From Pseudomonadota bacterium (lineage in GTDB: Bacteria; Pseudomonadota; Alphaproteobacteria; Rhizobiales; Rhizobiaceae), in assembly GCA_023390055.1 (NCBI GenBank), contig JAEWDP010000161.1, positions 1 to 64,000 of the forward strand: a stretch of DNA of 64,000 nucleotides. Direction: 5' to 3'. Below the pieces are notes generated by a model. The model saw only the letters and a list, made by a program, of their open reading frames with translations, was not told the DNA's origin and did no database searches. Numbering within the stretch: the first letter of the stretch is position 1; every line of letters starts with the position of its first letter. Made by a program: the position numbers and the translations under genes. Shown in pieces: positions 53,757 to 62,847 of this stretch.

Positions 53757-54479
53757 ATGGAAGAGGTAGGTTTGGCCGCAGCGACCCACGACGTCAGTCT
53801 TTGGGCGTTGTTCATGCAGGCTGGCTTCGTCGTGAAACTGGTCATGATCGGGCTCATTGGGGCATCGGTCTGGACGTGGGCGATCGTCATCGACAAATAT
53901 GTCAGCTTCGGCAAGGCAAGGCGTCAGTTTGATCAGTTCGAGCAGGTCTTCTGGTCCGGCCAATCCCTCGAGGAACTCTACCGGACGTTGTCTGACCGGC
54001 AAAACGGTGGTTTGTCGGCGATTTTCGTGACTGCCATGCGTGAATGGAAGAAGAGCTTCGAGCGTGGCGCCCGTTCACCGATTGGGCTGCAGATGCGTAT
54101 AGACCGTGCCATGGACGTAACGATGGCTCGGGAAAGCGAAGCCTACGAAGCTCGCCTCGGCTCGCTTGCGACGATTGGTTCATCCGCACCGTTTATCGGT
54201 CTGTTTGGTACTGTGGTCGGTATCATGACATCATTTCAGGCAATTGCCGGATCGAAGTCGACAAATCTTGCAGTTGTGGCTCCTGGTATTGCAGAAGCGC
54301 TGCTTGCGACCGCAATCGGACTTGTTGCCGCAATCCCCGCAGTCATTGCGTATAACCGGTTTTCGGCCGAGGCCGGCAAACTGTCGGGGCGCATGGAAGG
54401 CTTTGCTGACGAGTTCTCCGCCATTCTTTCGCGACAGATCGATGAAAAGCTGCAACCGCGTGCGGCTGCAGCGCAGTAA
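53757..54479 (+). CDS. tolQ: TolQ, proton channel subunit of Tol-Pal
   Basis: A 240-residue inner-membrane protein with three helices: FMQAGFVVKLVMIGLIGASVWTWAIVIDKYV, GSLATIGSSAPFIGLFGTVVGIMTSFQAI and APGIAEALLATAIGLVAAIPAVIAYNRFS. The last two line the proton path and are diagnostic of TolQ/ExbB. With TolR it energises TolA during envelope constriction at division. Start ATG at 53757; tolR follows by 20 bp. Confidence 0.96.
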   Translation: MEEVGLAAATHDVSLWALFMQAGFVVKLVMIGLIGASVWTWAIVIDKYVSFGKARRQFDQFEQVFWSGQSLEELYRTLSDRQNGGLSAIFVTAMREWKKSFERGARSPIGLQMRIDRAMDVTMARESEAYEARLGSLATIGSSAPFIGLFGTVVGIMTSFQAIAGSKSTNLAVVAPGIAEALLATAIGLVAAIPAVIAYNRFSAEAGKLSGRMEGFADEFSAILSRQIDEKLQPRAAAAQ

Positions 54480-54499
54480 GCGGCAAAGGATACAATCCC

Positions 54500-54952
54500 A
54501 TGGGTATGTCTCTTGGAGCCAGGAGTACAGGTGGTGGCGGCCGCAGACGGCGCGGTCGCAAGTATGGTCCGGTTAGCGAAATTAACGTGACGCCACTTGT
54601 CGACGTCATGCTGGTGCTTTTGATCATCTTCATGGTTGCGGCTCCGATGATGACGGTCGGCGTGCCGATTGATCTTCCGGAAACCCAGGCCAAAGCGATG
54701 AACGCGGATACGCAACCGATTACGGTGTCCGTCAATCCGGGTGGTGAGATCTTTTTGCAGGAGACGGCAATCGGTCTTGATGAGGTCGTGCCGAAACTCG
54801 AGGCGATTGCGACGACCGGCTACAATGAGCGCATCTACGTGCGCGGAGATACCGCTGCTGCATATGGTGTGGTGATGAAGGTGATGGCGCGGATTTCGGC
54901 GGCCGGGTTCAAGAATATCGGTCTTGTAACCTTGCAGGAACAGGAGCAGTGA
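54500..54952 (+). CDS. tolR: TolR, stator subunit of Tol-Pal
   Basis: A 150-residue protein with one N-terminal membrane helix preceded by a basic, Gly-rich start. VSEINVTPLVDVMLVLLIIFMVAAPMM contains the conserved membrane Asp that carries protons. The periplasmic ExbD-like domain follows (ITVSVNPGGEIFLQE, ERIYVRGDTAAAYGVVMKVMARISAAGFKNIGLVT). AAAGGATAC precedes the ATG. tolA starts 10 bp after the stop. Confidence 0.96.
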   Translation: MGMSLGARSTGGGGRRRRGRKYGPVSEINVTPLVDVMLVLLIIFMVAAPMMTVGVPIDLPETQAKAMNADTQPITVSVNPGGEIFLQETAIGLDEVVPKLEAIATTGYNERIYVRGDTAAAYGVVMKVMARISAAGFKNIGLVTLQEQEQ

Positions 54953-54962
54953 TCAGATCGCG

Positions 54963-56066
54963 ATGAAGGGAAGTCTTGGGACATCTCTCGTTTTGCACTC
55001 CTTTGTGCTTGGCTGGGCGCTCGTTTCCCTTGGGGCGCCGGCCTCATTTGACGTGGCTGATGTCGAGGCCCTGCCGGTAGACATCATCCCTGTAGAATCG
55101 ATCACGCAGATCCAGCAGGGCGATAAGCAGGCACCGATGACCGACAAGGCAGCGCCTGTGCCGACCACCAAGCCGAACATTGTCGAGAATTCCGAAAATG
55201 TCGGTGACAACGATGTGGATCTGAAGGCGCCGCCGACGCCGGCAAAGCGACCGGTCGAAACGGAAGTCGCAGCCGCACCTGAAAAAACGGAAAACCCTCT
55301 TCCGAATCCGACGACCGAGACCAACGAGGTCAAGGAGATCGTGCCGGAAGAAACCGCGCCGAAACCCACTGAAGTTGCCGCATTGCCGGAGACCAGGCCG
55401 GAAGCTGCGGAGACACCGGTGGAGGATTCGTCATCGGAGCCCGCACCGTCAGAGACTGTAGTGGAAGAAATCCCTTTGCCGGCTTCCATCCCTGTCCCGA
55501 CGACCAGGCCGGCGCCGCCCGTACAGCAGGCCAGGGCTGCGGAAGAAAAGCCGGAGACACCCAAACCTGCCCAAAGTTCGACTGACAAGAAAATTGCTGA
55601 CAAGAAGCAGGAAACAGCCAAGTCGACATCTTCGAAAGACAGCGATTTCAATGCGGACGAGATCGCAGCGCTCCTCAACAAGCAGGAGACGACAGGCGGC
55701 GGTGCGAAGCGTTCTACCGAGACTGCATCGCTCGGCGGCAAGAAGACCACCAGCGGCTCCAAGCTCAGTCAGAGTGAGCTCGATGCATTACGCGGCCAGA
55801 TCCAGAATAACTGGTCAATCATTGCCGGTATTGAAGGTGCAGACGGCGTCATCATCACCGTCACGATGCAACTCGATCAATCCGGTGCCATCGTCGGTCG
55901 CCCGGCGGTCTCAGCCTCGGGTGGCTCTGCTGCTGCCCGCCGCACCCTCGAAGGAAGTGCGTTGAGAGCTGTCATGCGCTCGGCACCGTTCAAAAATCTT
56001 CCAGTCGAAAAATACGATGCCTGGAGCAAAGTCGTCGTGAACTTCGATCCCAGCGAAATGCTGTAG
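54963..56066 (+). CDS. tolA: TolA-like energy transducer
   Basis: A 367-residue protein with one N-terminal membrane helix ([19 protein letters not shown]). A long Pro/Glu/Thr/Lys-rich spacer of about 230 residues rich in [16 protein letters not shown] and KPAQSS-type units follows. The C-terminal TonB/TolA-like domain is [42 protein letters not shown] to [24 protein letters not shown]. It links TolQR to TolB and Pal. The spacer is disordered instead of the Ala/Lys helical domain of E. coli TolA. Identity rests on gene order and the C-terminal domain. Confidence 0.92.
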   Translation: MKGSLGTSLVLHSFVLGWALVSLGAPASFDVADVEALPVDIIPVESITQIQQGDKQAPMTDKAAPVPTTKPNIVENSENVGDNDVDLKAPPTPAKRPVETEVAAAPEKTENPLPNPTTETNEVKEIVPEETAPKPTEVAALPETRPEAAETPVEDSSSEPAPSETVVEEIPLPASIPVPTTRPAPPVQQARAAEEKPETPKPAQSSTDKKIADKKQETAKSTSSKDSDFNADEIAALLNKQETTGGGAKRSTETASLGGKKTTSGSKLSQSELDALRGQIQNNWSIIAGIEGADGVIITVTMQLDQSGAIVGRPAVSASGGSAAARRTLEGSALRAVMRSAPFKNLPVEKYDAWSKVVVNFDPSEML

Positions 56067-56086
56067 AAGCTGAAAGGCTGAATATA

Positions 56087-57391
56087 ATGATGAAGCGATC
56101 TTTCATCCGCCTGATGGTTGCATTTGCCGGCTTGGCAATGATGATTACGCCGGCGCTTGCCCTTGTCGAGATCAACATCAACAAGGGAAATGTCGAGCCG
56201 CTGCCGATCGCGGTAACCGACTTCCTCTCGGGTGATGAACTCGGAGCACAGATCAGCCAGGTCATCGCCGCCGACCTCAAGCGATCCGGATTGTTTGCGA
56301 TCATCGACAAGGGCGCCTTCATCGAGAAAATCTCTAATCCTGACCAGCAGCCGCGTTTCGAAGACTGGAAAGTCATCAACGCACAGGCACTCGTTACGGG
56401 CCGTGTGTCGCGGGAAGGCGATGGCCGCCTGCGCGCCGAGTTCCGCCTGTGGGATACCTTTGCCGGCCAACAGATGACCGGCCAGCAATTCTTCACGCAG
56501 CCGGAAAACTGGCGTCGTGTCGCCCATATCATCGCGGATGCCATCTACGAACGCATTACAGGCGAGAAGGGTTATTTTGATACTCGCGTGGTCTTCGTTT
56601 CAGAAAGCGGGCCGAAGAATGCGCGCCAGCGTCAATTGGCAATCATGGATCAGGACGGCTTCAATGTCCGCCAGCTTACCAACGGCCAGCATATCGTGCT
56701 GACACCCCGGTTCTCACCCAACCGCCAGGAAGTTACCTACATGTCCTTCGAGGGCAACCAGCCAAGGGTCTATCTGCTTCAACTTGAAACAGGACAGCGC
56801 GAGGTGGTCGGGAATTTTCCTGGGATGACATTTGCCCCGCGTTTTTCACCGGACGGGCAGAAGGTCATCATGAGCCTGCAGCAGGAAGGCAATTCCAATA
56901 TCTACACCATGGATCTGAGGTCACGTACGACGACACGTCTGACGAACACGGCTGCCATCGACACCTCGCCTTCATACTCACCAGATGGCTCCAGGATCGT
57001 CTTTGAAAGTGACCGCGGTGGCCGCCAGCAACTTTATGTGATGGGTGCCGATGGTTCCGGCCAGACACGTATCTCCTTCGGGGACGGATCCTATTCGACG
57101 CCGGTCTGGTCTCCTCGTGGTGACCTTATCGCGTTCACAAAGCAGTCCGGGCAGAAATTCTCGATTGGTGTGATGAAACCGGATGGGTCAGGTGAACGTA
57201 TTTTGACGACGGGATTTCATAACGAGGGCCCGACCTGGGCGCCGAACGGCCGCGTCCTGATGTTCTTCCGCCAGGATGCCGGTGCTGGTGGGCCTCAGCT
57301 CTATTCGATCGACCTGACGGGGTACAACGAGCAACTCGTCAAGACACCGTCATATGCATCGGACCCGGCATGGTCGCCACTTCTGGAGTAG
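56087..57391 (+). CDS. tolB: TolB periplasmic beta-propeller
   Basis: A 434-residue exported protein. The signal peptide ends near TPALALVE, residues about 25-165 are the TolB N-terminal domain (IAVTDFLSG...[13 protein letters not shown]) and the rest is a WD40-like PD40 propeller with repeats such as [63 protein letters not shown] and [13 protein letters not shown]. It binds Pal and TolA. AAAGG precedes the ATG at 56087. Confidence 0.96.
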   Translation: MMKRSFIRLMVAFAGLAMMITPALALVEININKGNVEPLPIAVTDFLSGDELGAQISQVIAADLKRSGLFAIIDKGAFIEKISNPDQQPRFEDWKVINAQALVTGRVSREGDGRLRAEFRLWDTFAGQQMTGQQFFTQPENWRRVAHIIADAIYERITGEKGYFDTRVVFVSESGPKNARQRQLAIMDQDGFNVRQLTNGQHIVLTPRFSPNRQEVTYMSFEGNQPRVYLLQLETGQREVVGNFPGMTFAPRFSPDGQKVIMSLQQEGNSNIYTMDLRSRTTTRLTNTAAIDTSPSYSPDGSRIVFESDRGGRQQLYVMGADGSGQTRISFGDGSYSTPVWSPRGDLIAFTKQSGQKFSIGVMKPDGSGERILTTGFHNEGPTWAPNGRVLMFFRQDAGAGGPQLYSIDLTGYNEQLVKTPSYASDPAWSPLLE

Positions 57392-57481
57392 TGGCAAATG
57401 CGGCAGGGAAGATGTTGAATGCCTCTTTGCCGCCCCAATCTCCTGAAAAAGACTTCAAATGAGGGACGCCGAATCGGTTCA

Positions 57482-57509
57482 TTAACCATATGCCTTCTCA
57501 TAAGGTTAA
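57482..57509. promoter_or_regulatory. Inverted repeat upstream of pal
   Basis: TTAACCATATG (57482-57492) and CATAAGGTTAA (57499-57509) form an inverted repeat with 10 of 11 positions symmetric. It lies about 55-80 bp before the pal start. TTAA half-sites recall CtrA boxes (TTAA-N7-TTAA), but the spacing differs. It suggests a separately regulated promoter for pal. Confidence 0.4.
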
Positions 57510-57564
57510 CCGACTTCGGTTAGAGTCTGGCAACTCTGATACGTGATCTAAGGAGAGACCGGCT

Positions 57565-58098
57565 ATGCGCCGTATCGATACCCCGGCCATGAGCCGCATG
57601 CAGAACCTCGCCCGTAACCCAGCAGTCATCGCATTGACGTTGGCGCTCGCTCTTGCAGGCTGTGCGAACAAGAAGAACCTGCCGAATAACGCCGGTGAAC
57701 TCGGACTGAACGGAGCAGGGGCCGCAACGCCCGGCTCCCAGCAGGATTTCACCGTAAACGTTGGTGATAGGATCTTTTTTGACACCGACTCCACCTCGAT
57801 TCGAGCCGACGCTCAGCAAACGTTGGATCGCCAGGCTCAGTGGCTTGCCCGCTACCCGAATTACGCGATTACCATTGAAGGGCATGCTGACGAACGTGGG
57901 ACCCGTGAATACAACCTCGCGCTGGGGGCCCGTCGTGCTGCTTCCGCAAAGGAATACCTAGCTGCTCGTGGCGTACCCGCCAATCGAATGAGGACAATTT
58001 CCTACGGCAAGGAACGTCCAGTCGCTGTCTGCGATGACATTTCCTGCTGGTCGCAGAATCGCCGCGCTGTGACGGTTCTTGGCGGTGCGGGATCGTAA
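57565..58098 (+). CDS. pal: Pal, peptidoglycan-associated lipoprotein
   Basis: A 177-residue lipoprotein with lipobox LAGC (Cys33) after an unusually long N-terminal region (MRRIDTPAMSRMQNLARNPA). The OmpA-like domain binds peptidoglycan: DRIFFDTDSTSIRADA, ITIEGHADERGTREYNLALGARRA, RTISYGKERP and WSQNRRAVTVL. AAGGAGAG precedes the ATG. It anchors the outer membrane to the wall and is the end point of the Tol machine. A terminator follows. Confidence 0.96.
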   Translation: MRRIDTPAMSRMQNLARNPAVIALTLALALAGCANKKNLPNNAGELGLNGAGAATPGSQQDFTVNVGDRIFFDTDSTSIRADAQQTLDRQAQWLARYPNYAITIEGHADERGTREYNLALGARRAASAKEYLAARGVPANRMRTISYGKERPVAVCDDISCWSQNRRAVTVLGGAGS

Positions 58099-58124
58099 TC
58101 CTGGTGCTTGTAAACGAATTTGTG

Positions 58125-58156
58125 AGGGCGGTCCGGGTGGCCGCCCTTCGTTTTTT
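58125..58156 (+). terminator. Intrinsic terminator after pal
   Basis: AGGGCGG pairs with CCGCCCT across a 9-base loop and is followed by TCGTTTTTT. It should limit tol-pal transcription before cpoB. Confidence 0.85.
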
Positions 58157-58275
58157 CATAGTTTGGCCGAACTTCGGTTGATTTTAGCGGGCGGACTTGG
58201 TTGCATTTTCGCTCGGATTGACAAAGTCTCCGGTATCACCAAATCGGTGCAGGTAAAAAAGGCAGGACGGACGAT

Positions 58276-59277
58276 ATGAAAAAAATTGTCTTGGCAGCGA
58301 TGCTGGGGCTGATGGTGACAGGCGGCCCGGCCGGGGCGTTCTCGTTGCCTAAACTTTTCCAGATGGACAAACAGACATCGCAGCAGTCAGGCACCTCAAA
58401 TCAGCCATTGGTTCTGGTGCAGGGCAATGATGCTGCCATTCGCATACAACAACTGGAAGAGCAGATCCGGCAACTCAATGGCCGTATTGAGGAGATGAGC
58501 TTCCAGCTCCTGCAGATGCAGGAACAGATGCGCAAGACGCAAGAAGACAACGAGTTCCGTTTCCAGGAACTTGAAAAGAGCGAGAATGGAGCGGCCGGGA
58601 AACCGGCCGTTGCCGCTTCCGGCCCCGACAAAACTGTAAGGCCCGGGGTTCCGGAAGATGACGTGGCACGTATAATCGAAACCCCGCCGGATGTTGGTCG
58701 TGCTGGTCGGGAGGCCCCACCTGAAACAGTTCTGGGCTCAATCGAATTCGATCAGAATGGCAATCCGCGCGCAGTAACGCGCAATGATGATGCCAATAAT
58801 GCCGCGGGCCTTCCCGGCGTCAACCCCGTTCTGCCCCCCGGACAAGCTGATGCGCCTGGTCGGGATCAAAGTTCTCAACAGACGGCTTCTTCTGGTAGCG
58901 AAGGCGATGACTATCAGATCGCCTACAACCATGTTCTGTCCGGCGATTATGCGCTGGCAGAACAGCAATTCACACGCTACCTGGCTGAATATCCGGATGG
59001 TTCCCGTTCTGCAGATGCCAGCTTTTGGCTCGGCGAGGCGCAGTACTCCCAAGGCAAGTTCAACGAAGCGGCCAAGACCTTCCTGAATGCGCATCAGACC
59101 TATGGCAAGTCGAGCAAGGCTCCCGAGATGTTGCTGAAACTTGGGATGTCGCTGGCAGCCCTCGACAATTCGGAAACGGCCTGCGCGACCTTGCAAGAGG
59201 TCAAGAAACGTTATCCAAAGGCGCAACGCGCCGTCCTTGCAAAGGTTTCTTCCGAACAGAAGCGCCTCGGCTGCTGA
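58276..59277 (+). CDS. cpoB: CpoB/YbgF, Tol-Pal coordination protein
   Basis: A 333-residue periplasmic protein with a signal peptide (cleavage near GPAGAFS). A coiled-coil trimerisation region rich in Gln/Glu (IRIQQLEEQIRQLNGRIEEMSFQLLQMQEQM) comes next, then a low-complexity linker, then C-terminal TPRs (DDYQIAYNHVLSGDYALAEQQFTRYLAEYPDGSRSADASFWLGEAQYSQGKFNEAAKTFLNAHQTYG). In E. coli CpoB coordinates Tol with the wall synthase PBP1B. It is separated from pal by a terminator. Confidence 0.94.
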   Translation: MKKIVLAAMLGLMVTGGPAGAFSLPKLFQMDKQTSQQSGTSNQPLVLVQGNDAAIRIQQLEEQIRQLNGRIEEMSFQLLQMQEQMRKTQEDNEFRFQELEKSENGAAGKPAVAASGPDKTVRPGVPEDDVARIIETPPDVGRAGREAPPETVLGSIEFDQNGNPRAVTRNDDANNAAGLPGVNPVLPPGQADAPGRDQSSQQTASSGSEGDDYQIAYNHVLSGDYALAEQQFTRYLAEYPDGSRSADASFWLGEAQYSQGKFNEAAKTFLNAHQTYGKSSKAPEMLLKLGMSLAALDNSETACATLQEVKKRYPKAQRAVLAKVSSEQKRLGC

Positions 59278-59285
59278 TCCTGATC

Positions 59286-60614
59286 GTGACCTCCGCAACC
59301 TCTTCCTCCATTTCGCCGGCTGATGCAATTTCCGATCTACTTGCGCGCCTACCCAAGCCCGCTCGACTACTGATTGCCGTATCGGGCGGTAGCGATTCAC
59401 TCGGTCTGCTTCTGTCTCTTGCACATCGCCCTTGCGAAGGGGTAACGCTTTTTGCGGTAACTGTGGACCATAGACTGCGGTCGGAATCTGCAGCGGAAGC
59501 ATGCGAAGTCGCGCGTATCTGCCATGATCTGGGCGTTACTCACATAATAAAGAACTGGTTGGGCGCGAAGCCGAAGTCGGGTATTGCAGCCGCGGCACGA
59601 GAGGCTCGTTACCAGCTTCTTTGCGAGGCCGCTGGCGCATTTGATGCAACTGCCATCCTCACAGGGCACACGCTTGATGACCAGATAGAAACAGTGACAA
59701 TGCGTGCGGAACGGTCCTGCGATCCATCTGCGCCTGGTCTTTCTGGAATGTCGCAAGCCGTTCTTCTTCACCGCCGTTATTGGCTGTTACGGCCATTCTT
59801 GTGGACCAGAAGACAGGAAATCAGGCAGGCCCTTGAGAGATGCGGGCAGAACTGGATTGATGATCCGTCGAATGTGGATGTCCGCTCCGAACGTGCTCGC
59901 ACGCGGCTGGCGCTTGGGGGGGCGGCATCCGTTTCCCCGACGCACATCGCACAGGTTGCGACGCGACGCGCCGTAATTTCAGATGATGCCGCAAAGTGGA
60001 TCGATGAGTACGTAAAAGTCACACGTGCGGCACTGATGCATGTCGCGCCGGGTGGATTGGACATTGATCCTGCCGTCTTGCGATACGGGCTTTCGAGTGC
60101 GATTGCCGTGCTGGGTGGTCGAGAACAAGGGCCTGCCGCAAGCATGATGCAGAGGATTGTCGCGGAATGCCGGCGTTTCGGGTACTGGAGGATGACCGCA
60201 GGCAGGGTGGCGCTGGACCGGCGTCAACGTGGTCTCTACCTTTGCCGCGAAGTTCGCAGCCTGCCGTTGTTGATGCTGGGACCAGGTGAGAGCGCAACTT
60301 GGGATGGTCGATTCCGTATTTCAAACAGTGGCAGGGAGCAATTTGCTGTTACGGCAAGCTCCGTTGAGCGCGAGCGGGCAATGGAACTCTTTACGGAGAT
60401 ACCGCCCACTGTGGCCCTGCGGGCAGGCCAGACCCGGCCATCCAGCTGTCTTGAGTCGGCTAATCGGACAGGTTTTCAGTGCCGGCCGTTGTTGGCGCCG
60501 TTCGAGCGGTTTTTGCCGCAGTTCGACTATAATCTTGCTTCAAGACTTGCCGAGTCCTTCGGATGCGACAATTTTCCGCCGCTGCCATTCAACAATTCGG
60601 TACGGAAAAGGTAA
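59286..60614 (+). CDS. tilS: tRNA(Ile)-lysidine synthase
   Basis: A 442-residue enzyme that converts the wobble cytidine of tRNA-Ile(CAU) to lysidine. The P-loop IAVSGGSDSLGLLLSLA and FAVTVDHRLRSESAAEACEVARIC are typical, as are AAAREARYQLL, ILTGHTLDDQIETVTMRAER and LLRPFLWTRRQEIRQAL. The start is a GTG at 59286 with little ribosome site, eight bases after the cpoB stop, so it is probably coupled to cpoB. The 87-codon longer frame overlaps cpoB and is not used. Confidence 0.92.
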   Translation: MTSATSSSISPADAISDLLARLPKPARLLIAVSGGSDSLGLLLSLAHRPCEGVTLFAVTVDHRLRSESAAEACEVARICHDLGVTHIIKNWLGAKPKSGIAAAAREARYQLLCEAAGAFDATAILTGHTLDDQIETVTMRAERSCDPSAPGLSGMSQAVLLHRRYWLLRPFLWTRRQEIRQALERCGQNWIDDPSNVDVRSERARTRLALGGAASVSPTHIAQVATRRAVISDDAAKWIDEYVKVTRAALMHVAPGGLDIDPAVLRYGLSSAIAVLGGREQGPAASMMQRIVAECRRFGYWRMTAGRVALDRRQRGLYLCREVRSLPLLMLGPGESATWDGRFRISNSGREQFAVTASSVERERAMELFTEIPPTVALRAGQTRPSSCLESANRTGFQCRPLLAPFERFLPQFDYNLASRLAESFGCDNFPPLPFNNSVRKR

Positions 60615-60712
60615 CCAGACTACGCGGTTCACCTTGGCAAGGACCTGCGGCAACCCTATGTTAGCCCCAAGCAATGCGGCTTTTTGGCCGCTTTAGAGTT
60701 CCGGGGAGTTCG

Positions 60713-62647
60713 ATGAACCCAAACTTTCGAAATTTTGCCCTCTGGGCGATCATAGCACTTCTGCTGATCGCACTGTTCAGCATGTTCCAGACGGCGCCGT
60801 CACAAACGGGTTCCAGGGAAATTCCCTATTCCCAGTTCCTTAGCGACGTGGATTCCGGTCGTGTGCGTGAAGTTGTCGTGACAGGCAATCGCGTGATGGG
60901 TACCTATGTGGAAAACGGTGCTGGCTTCCAGACCTATTCCCCCGTCATCGACGACTCGCTCATGGAGCGCCTCCAGACGAAAAACGTCACGATCGTCGCG
61001 CGGCCCGAATCGGATGGATCGTCAGGCTTTTTGAGCTATCTCGGTACTCTTCTGCCGATGTTGCTGATCCTGGGTGTCTGGCTGTTCTTCATGCGGCAGA
61101 TGCAAGGGGGATCGCGCGGGGCGATGGGCTTCGGTAAATCGAAGGCGAAGCTTCTGACGGAAGCGCACGGACGGGTGACTTTCGAAGACGTTGCAGGCGT
61201 TGACGAGGCCAAGCAGGATCTGGAGGAGATTGTTGAATTCCTTCGTGATCCGCAAAAATTCCAGCGATTGGGTGGCCGCATACCTCGCGGTGTGCTGCTC
61301 GTCGGTCCGCCGGGTACCGGCAAGACGCTTCTTGCACGCTCTGTCGCGGGCGAGGCCAATGTACCATTCTTCACCATTTCCGGATCTGACTTTGTTGAAA
61401 TGTTTGTGGGTGTCGGCGCAAGCCGTGTCCGTGACATGTTTGAGCAAGCAAAGAAGAATGCTCCCTGCATCATCTTCATTGACGAGATCGATGCTGTCGG
61501 ACGTCATCGCGGAGCGGGACTGGGCGGCGGTAACGACGAACGCGAACAGACGCTCAACCAGCTTCTGGTCGAAATGGACGGGTTCGAGGCAAATGAAGGC
61601 GTCATCTTGATTGCGGCCACGAACCGCCCTGACGTACTTGATCCGGCCTTGCTTCGGCCGGGCCGGTTTGACCGTCAGGTGGTTGTTCCAAACCCAGACA
61701 TTGTTGGACGCGAACGCATCCTCAAGGTCCACATTCGCAATGTGCCGCTTGCGCCAAATGTCGATCTCAAGGTGTTGGCACGTGGAACCCCTGGTTTTTC
61801 CGGAGCCGACCTGATGAACCTTGTGAACGAGGCTGCGCTCATGGCTGCTCGCCGCAACAAGCGCGTAGTCACGATGCAGGAGTTCGAGGACGCCAAAGAC
61901 AAGATTATGATGGGTGCCGAACGTCGCTCGTCAGCCATGACCGAGGCGGAAAAGAAACTTACGGCCTACCATGAGGCGGGTCATGCCATCGTGGCATTGA
62001 ATGTTGCGGTTGCTGATCCACTCCACAAGGCAACGATTATTCCACGCGGACGTGCGCTCGGGATGGTCATGCAGTTGCCGGAGGGGGACCGCTATTCGAT
62101 GAGTTACAAGTGGATGGTTTCGCGCCTGGCGATCATGATGGGTGGACGCGTTGCCGAAGAAATCACTTTCGGCAAGGAAAACATCACGTCGGGTGCATCC
62201 TCCGATATCGAACAAGCCACGAAGCTGGCTAGGGCGATGGTAACGCAATGGGGCTTTTCCGATGAGCTCGGCCAGGTCGCCTACGGCGAGAACCAGCAGG
62301 AAGTTTTCCTCGGCCATTCGGTTTCCCAGTCGAAAAATGTATCGGAAGCGACAGCCCAAAAGATAGACAACGAGGTCCGCCGTCTGATCGATGAAGCCTA
62401 TAATGAAGCCAAACACATATTGACGACGAAACATGACGAATTTGTCATTATGGCAGAAGGCTTGCTGGAGTATGAAACGCTGTCCGGCGATGAGATCAAG
62501 GCCTTGCTCAAGGGTCAAAAGCCCAGTCGCGATCTTGGCGATGACGGTCCACCTGTCCGTGGTTCTGCTGTGCCAACGACCGGCACCAAGAAGGACGAGC
62601 CGAAGGGCGGAAAGCCGGAAAGCGGGCTGGAACCGCAGCCACATTGA
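60713..62647 (+). CDS. ftsH: ATP-dependent zinc metalloprotease FtsH
   Basis: A 644-residue membrane AAA+ protease degrading misfolded membrane proteins and regulators. Two N-terminal membrane helices (about 8-26 and 107-127) flank a periplasmic domain. Walker A is [14 protein letters not shown] at about 197-210; FIDEIDAVG and the second-region-of-homology [20 protein letters not shown] follow. The zinc site is [13 protein letters not shown]. The C-terminus is Lys/Gly/Pro-rich. GGGGAG fixes the ATG at 60713; the 13-codon upstream extension is not used. A terminator follows. Confidence 0.97.
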   Translation: MNPNFRNFALWAIIALLLIALFSMFQTAPSQTGSREIPYSQFLSDVDSGRVREVVVTGNRVMGTYVENGAGFQTYSPVIDDSLMERLQTKNVTIVARPESDGSSGFLSYLGTLLPMLLILGVWLFFMRQMQGGSRGAMGFGKSKAKLLTEAHGRVTFEDVAGVDEAKQDLEEIVEFLRDPQKFQRLGGRIPRGVLLVGPPGTGKTLLARSVAGEANVPFFTISGSDFVEMFVGVGASRVRDMFEQAKKNAPCIIFIDEIDAVGRHRGAGLGGGNDEREQTLNQLLVEMDGFEANEGVILIAATNRPDVLDPALLRPGRFDRQVVVPNPDIVGRERILKVHIRNVPLAPNVDLKVLARGTPGFSGADLMNLVNEAALMAARRNKRVVTMQEFEDAKDKIMMGAERRSSAMTEAEKKLTAYHEAGHAIVALNVAVADPLHKATIIPRGRALGMVMQLPEGDRYSMSYKWMVSRLAIMMGGRVAEEITFGKENITSGASSDIEQATKLARAMVTQWGFSDELGQVAYGENQQEVFLGHSVSQSKNVSEATAQKIDNEVRRLIDEAYNEAKHILTTKHDEFVIMAEGLLEYETLSGDEIKALLKGQKPSRDLGDDGPPVRGSAVPTTGTKKDEPKGGKPESGLEPQPH

Positions 62648-62672
62648 TCGACCAGCTATTGCTGCAGAGTAG

Positions 62673-62704
62673 AAAAGAGCTGTCTTCGTGGCGGCTCTTT
62701 TTTT
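62673..62704 (+). terminator. Intrinsic terminator after ftsH
   Basis: AAAAGAGC pairs with GCTCTTTT (inner TGTC-TTCG-TGGC-G part imperfect), followed by further T residues to 62704. Confidence 0.82.
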
Positions 62705-62847
62705 AGCTGGTAACGAGATGTAATGAATTTTGACGCTAATTTAAGTGTCATATTGCGGGAAATGTGGCATTACCGCAGCCCGAAACCACGCAGAGGCCGC
62801 GGCAATACCGCGATGACACACCCGCATCGGGTTCTTAAGGAGTCTGT

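Noticed and set aside
61022..61732. 236-codon minus-strand frame
   Set aside because: Antisense to ftsH, no start signal, no recognised motif.
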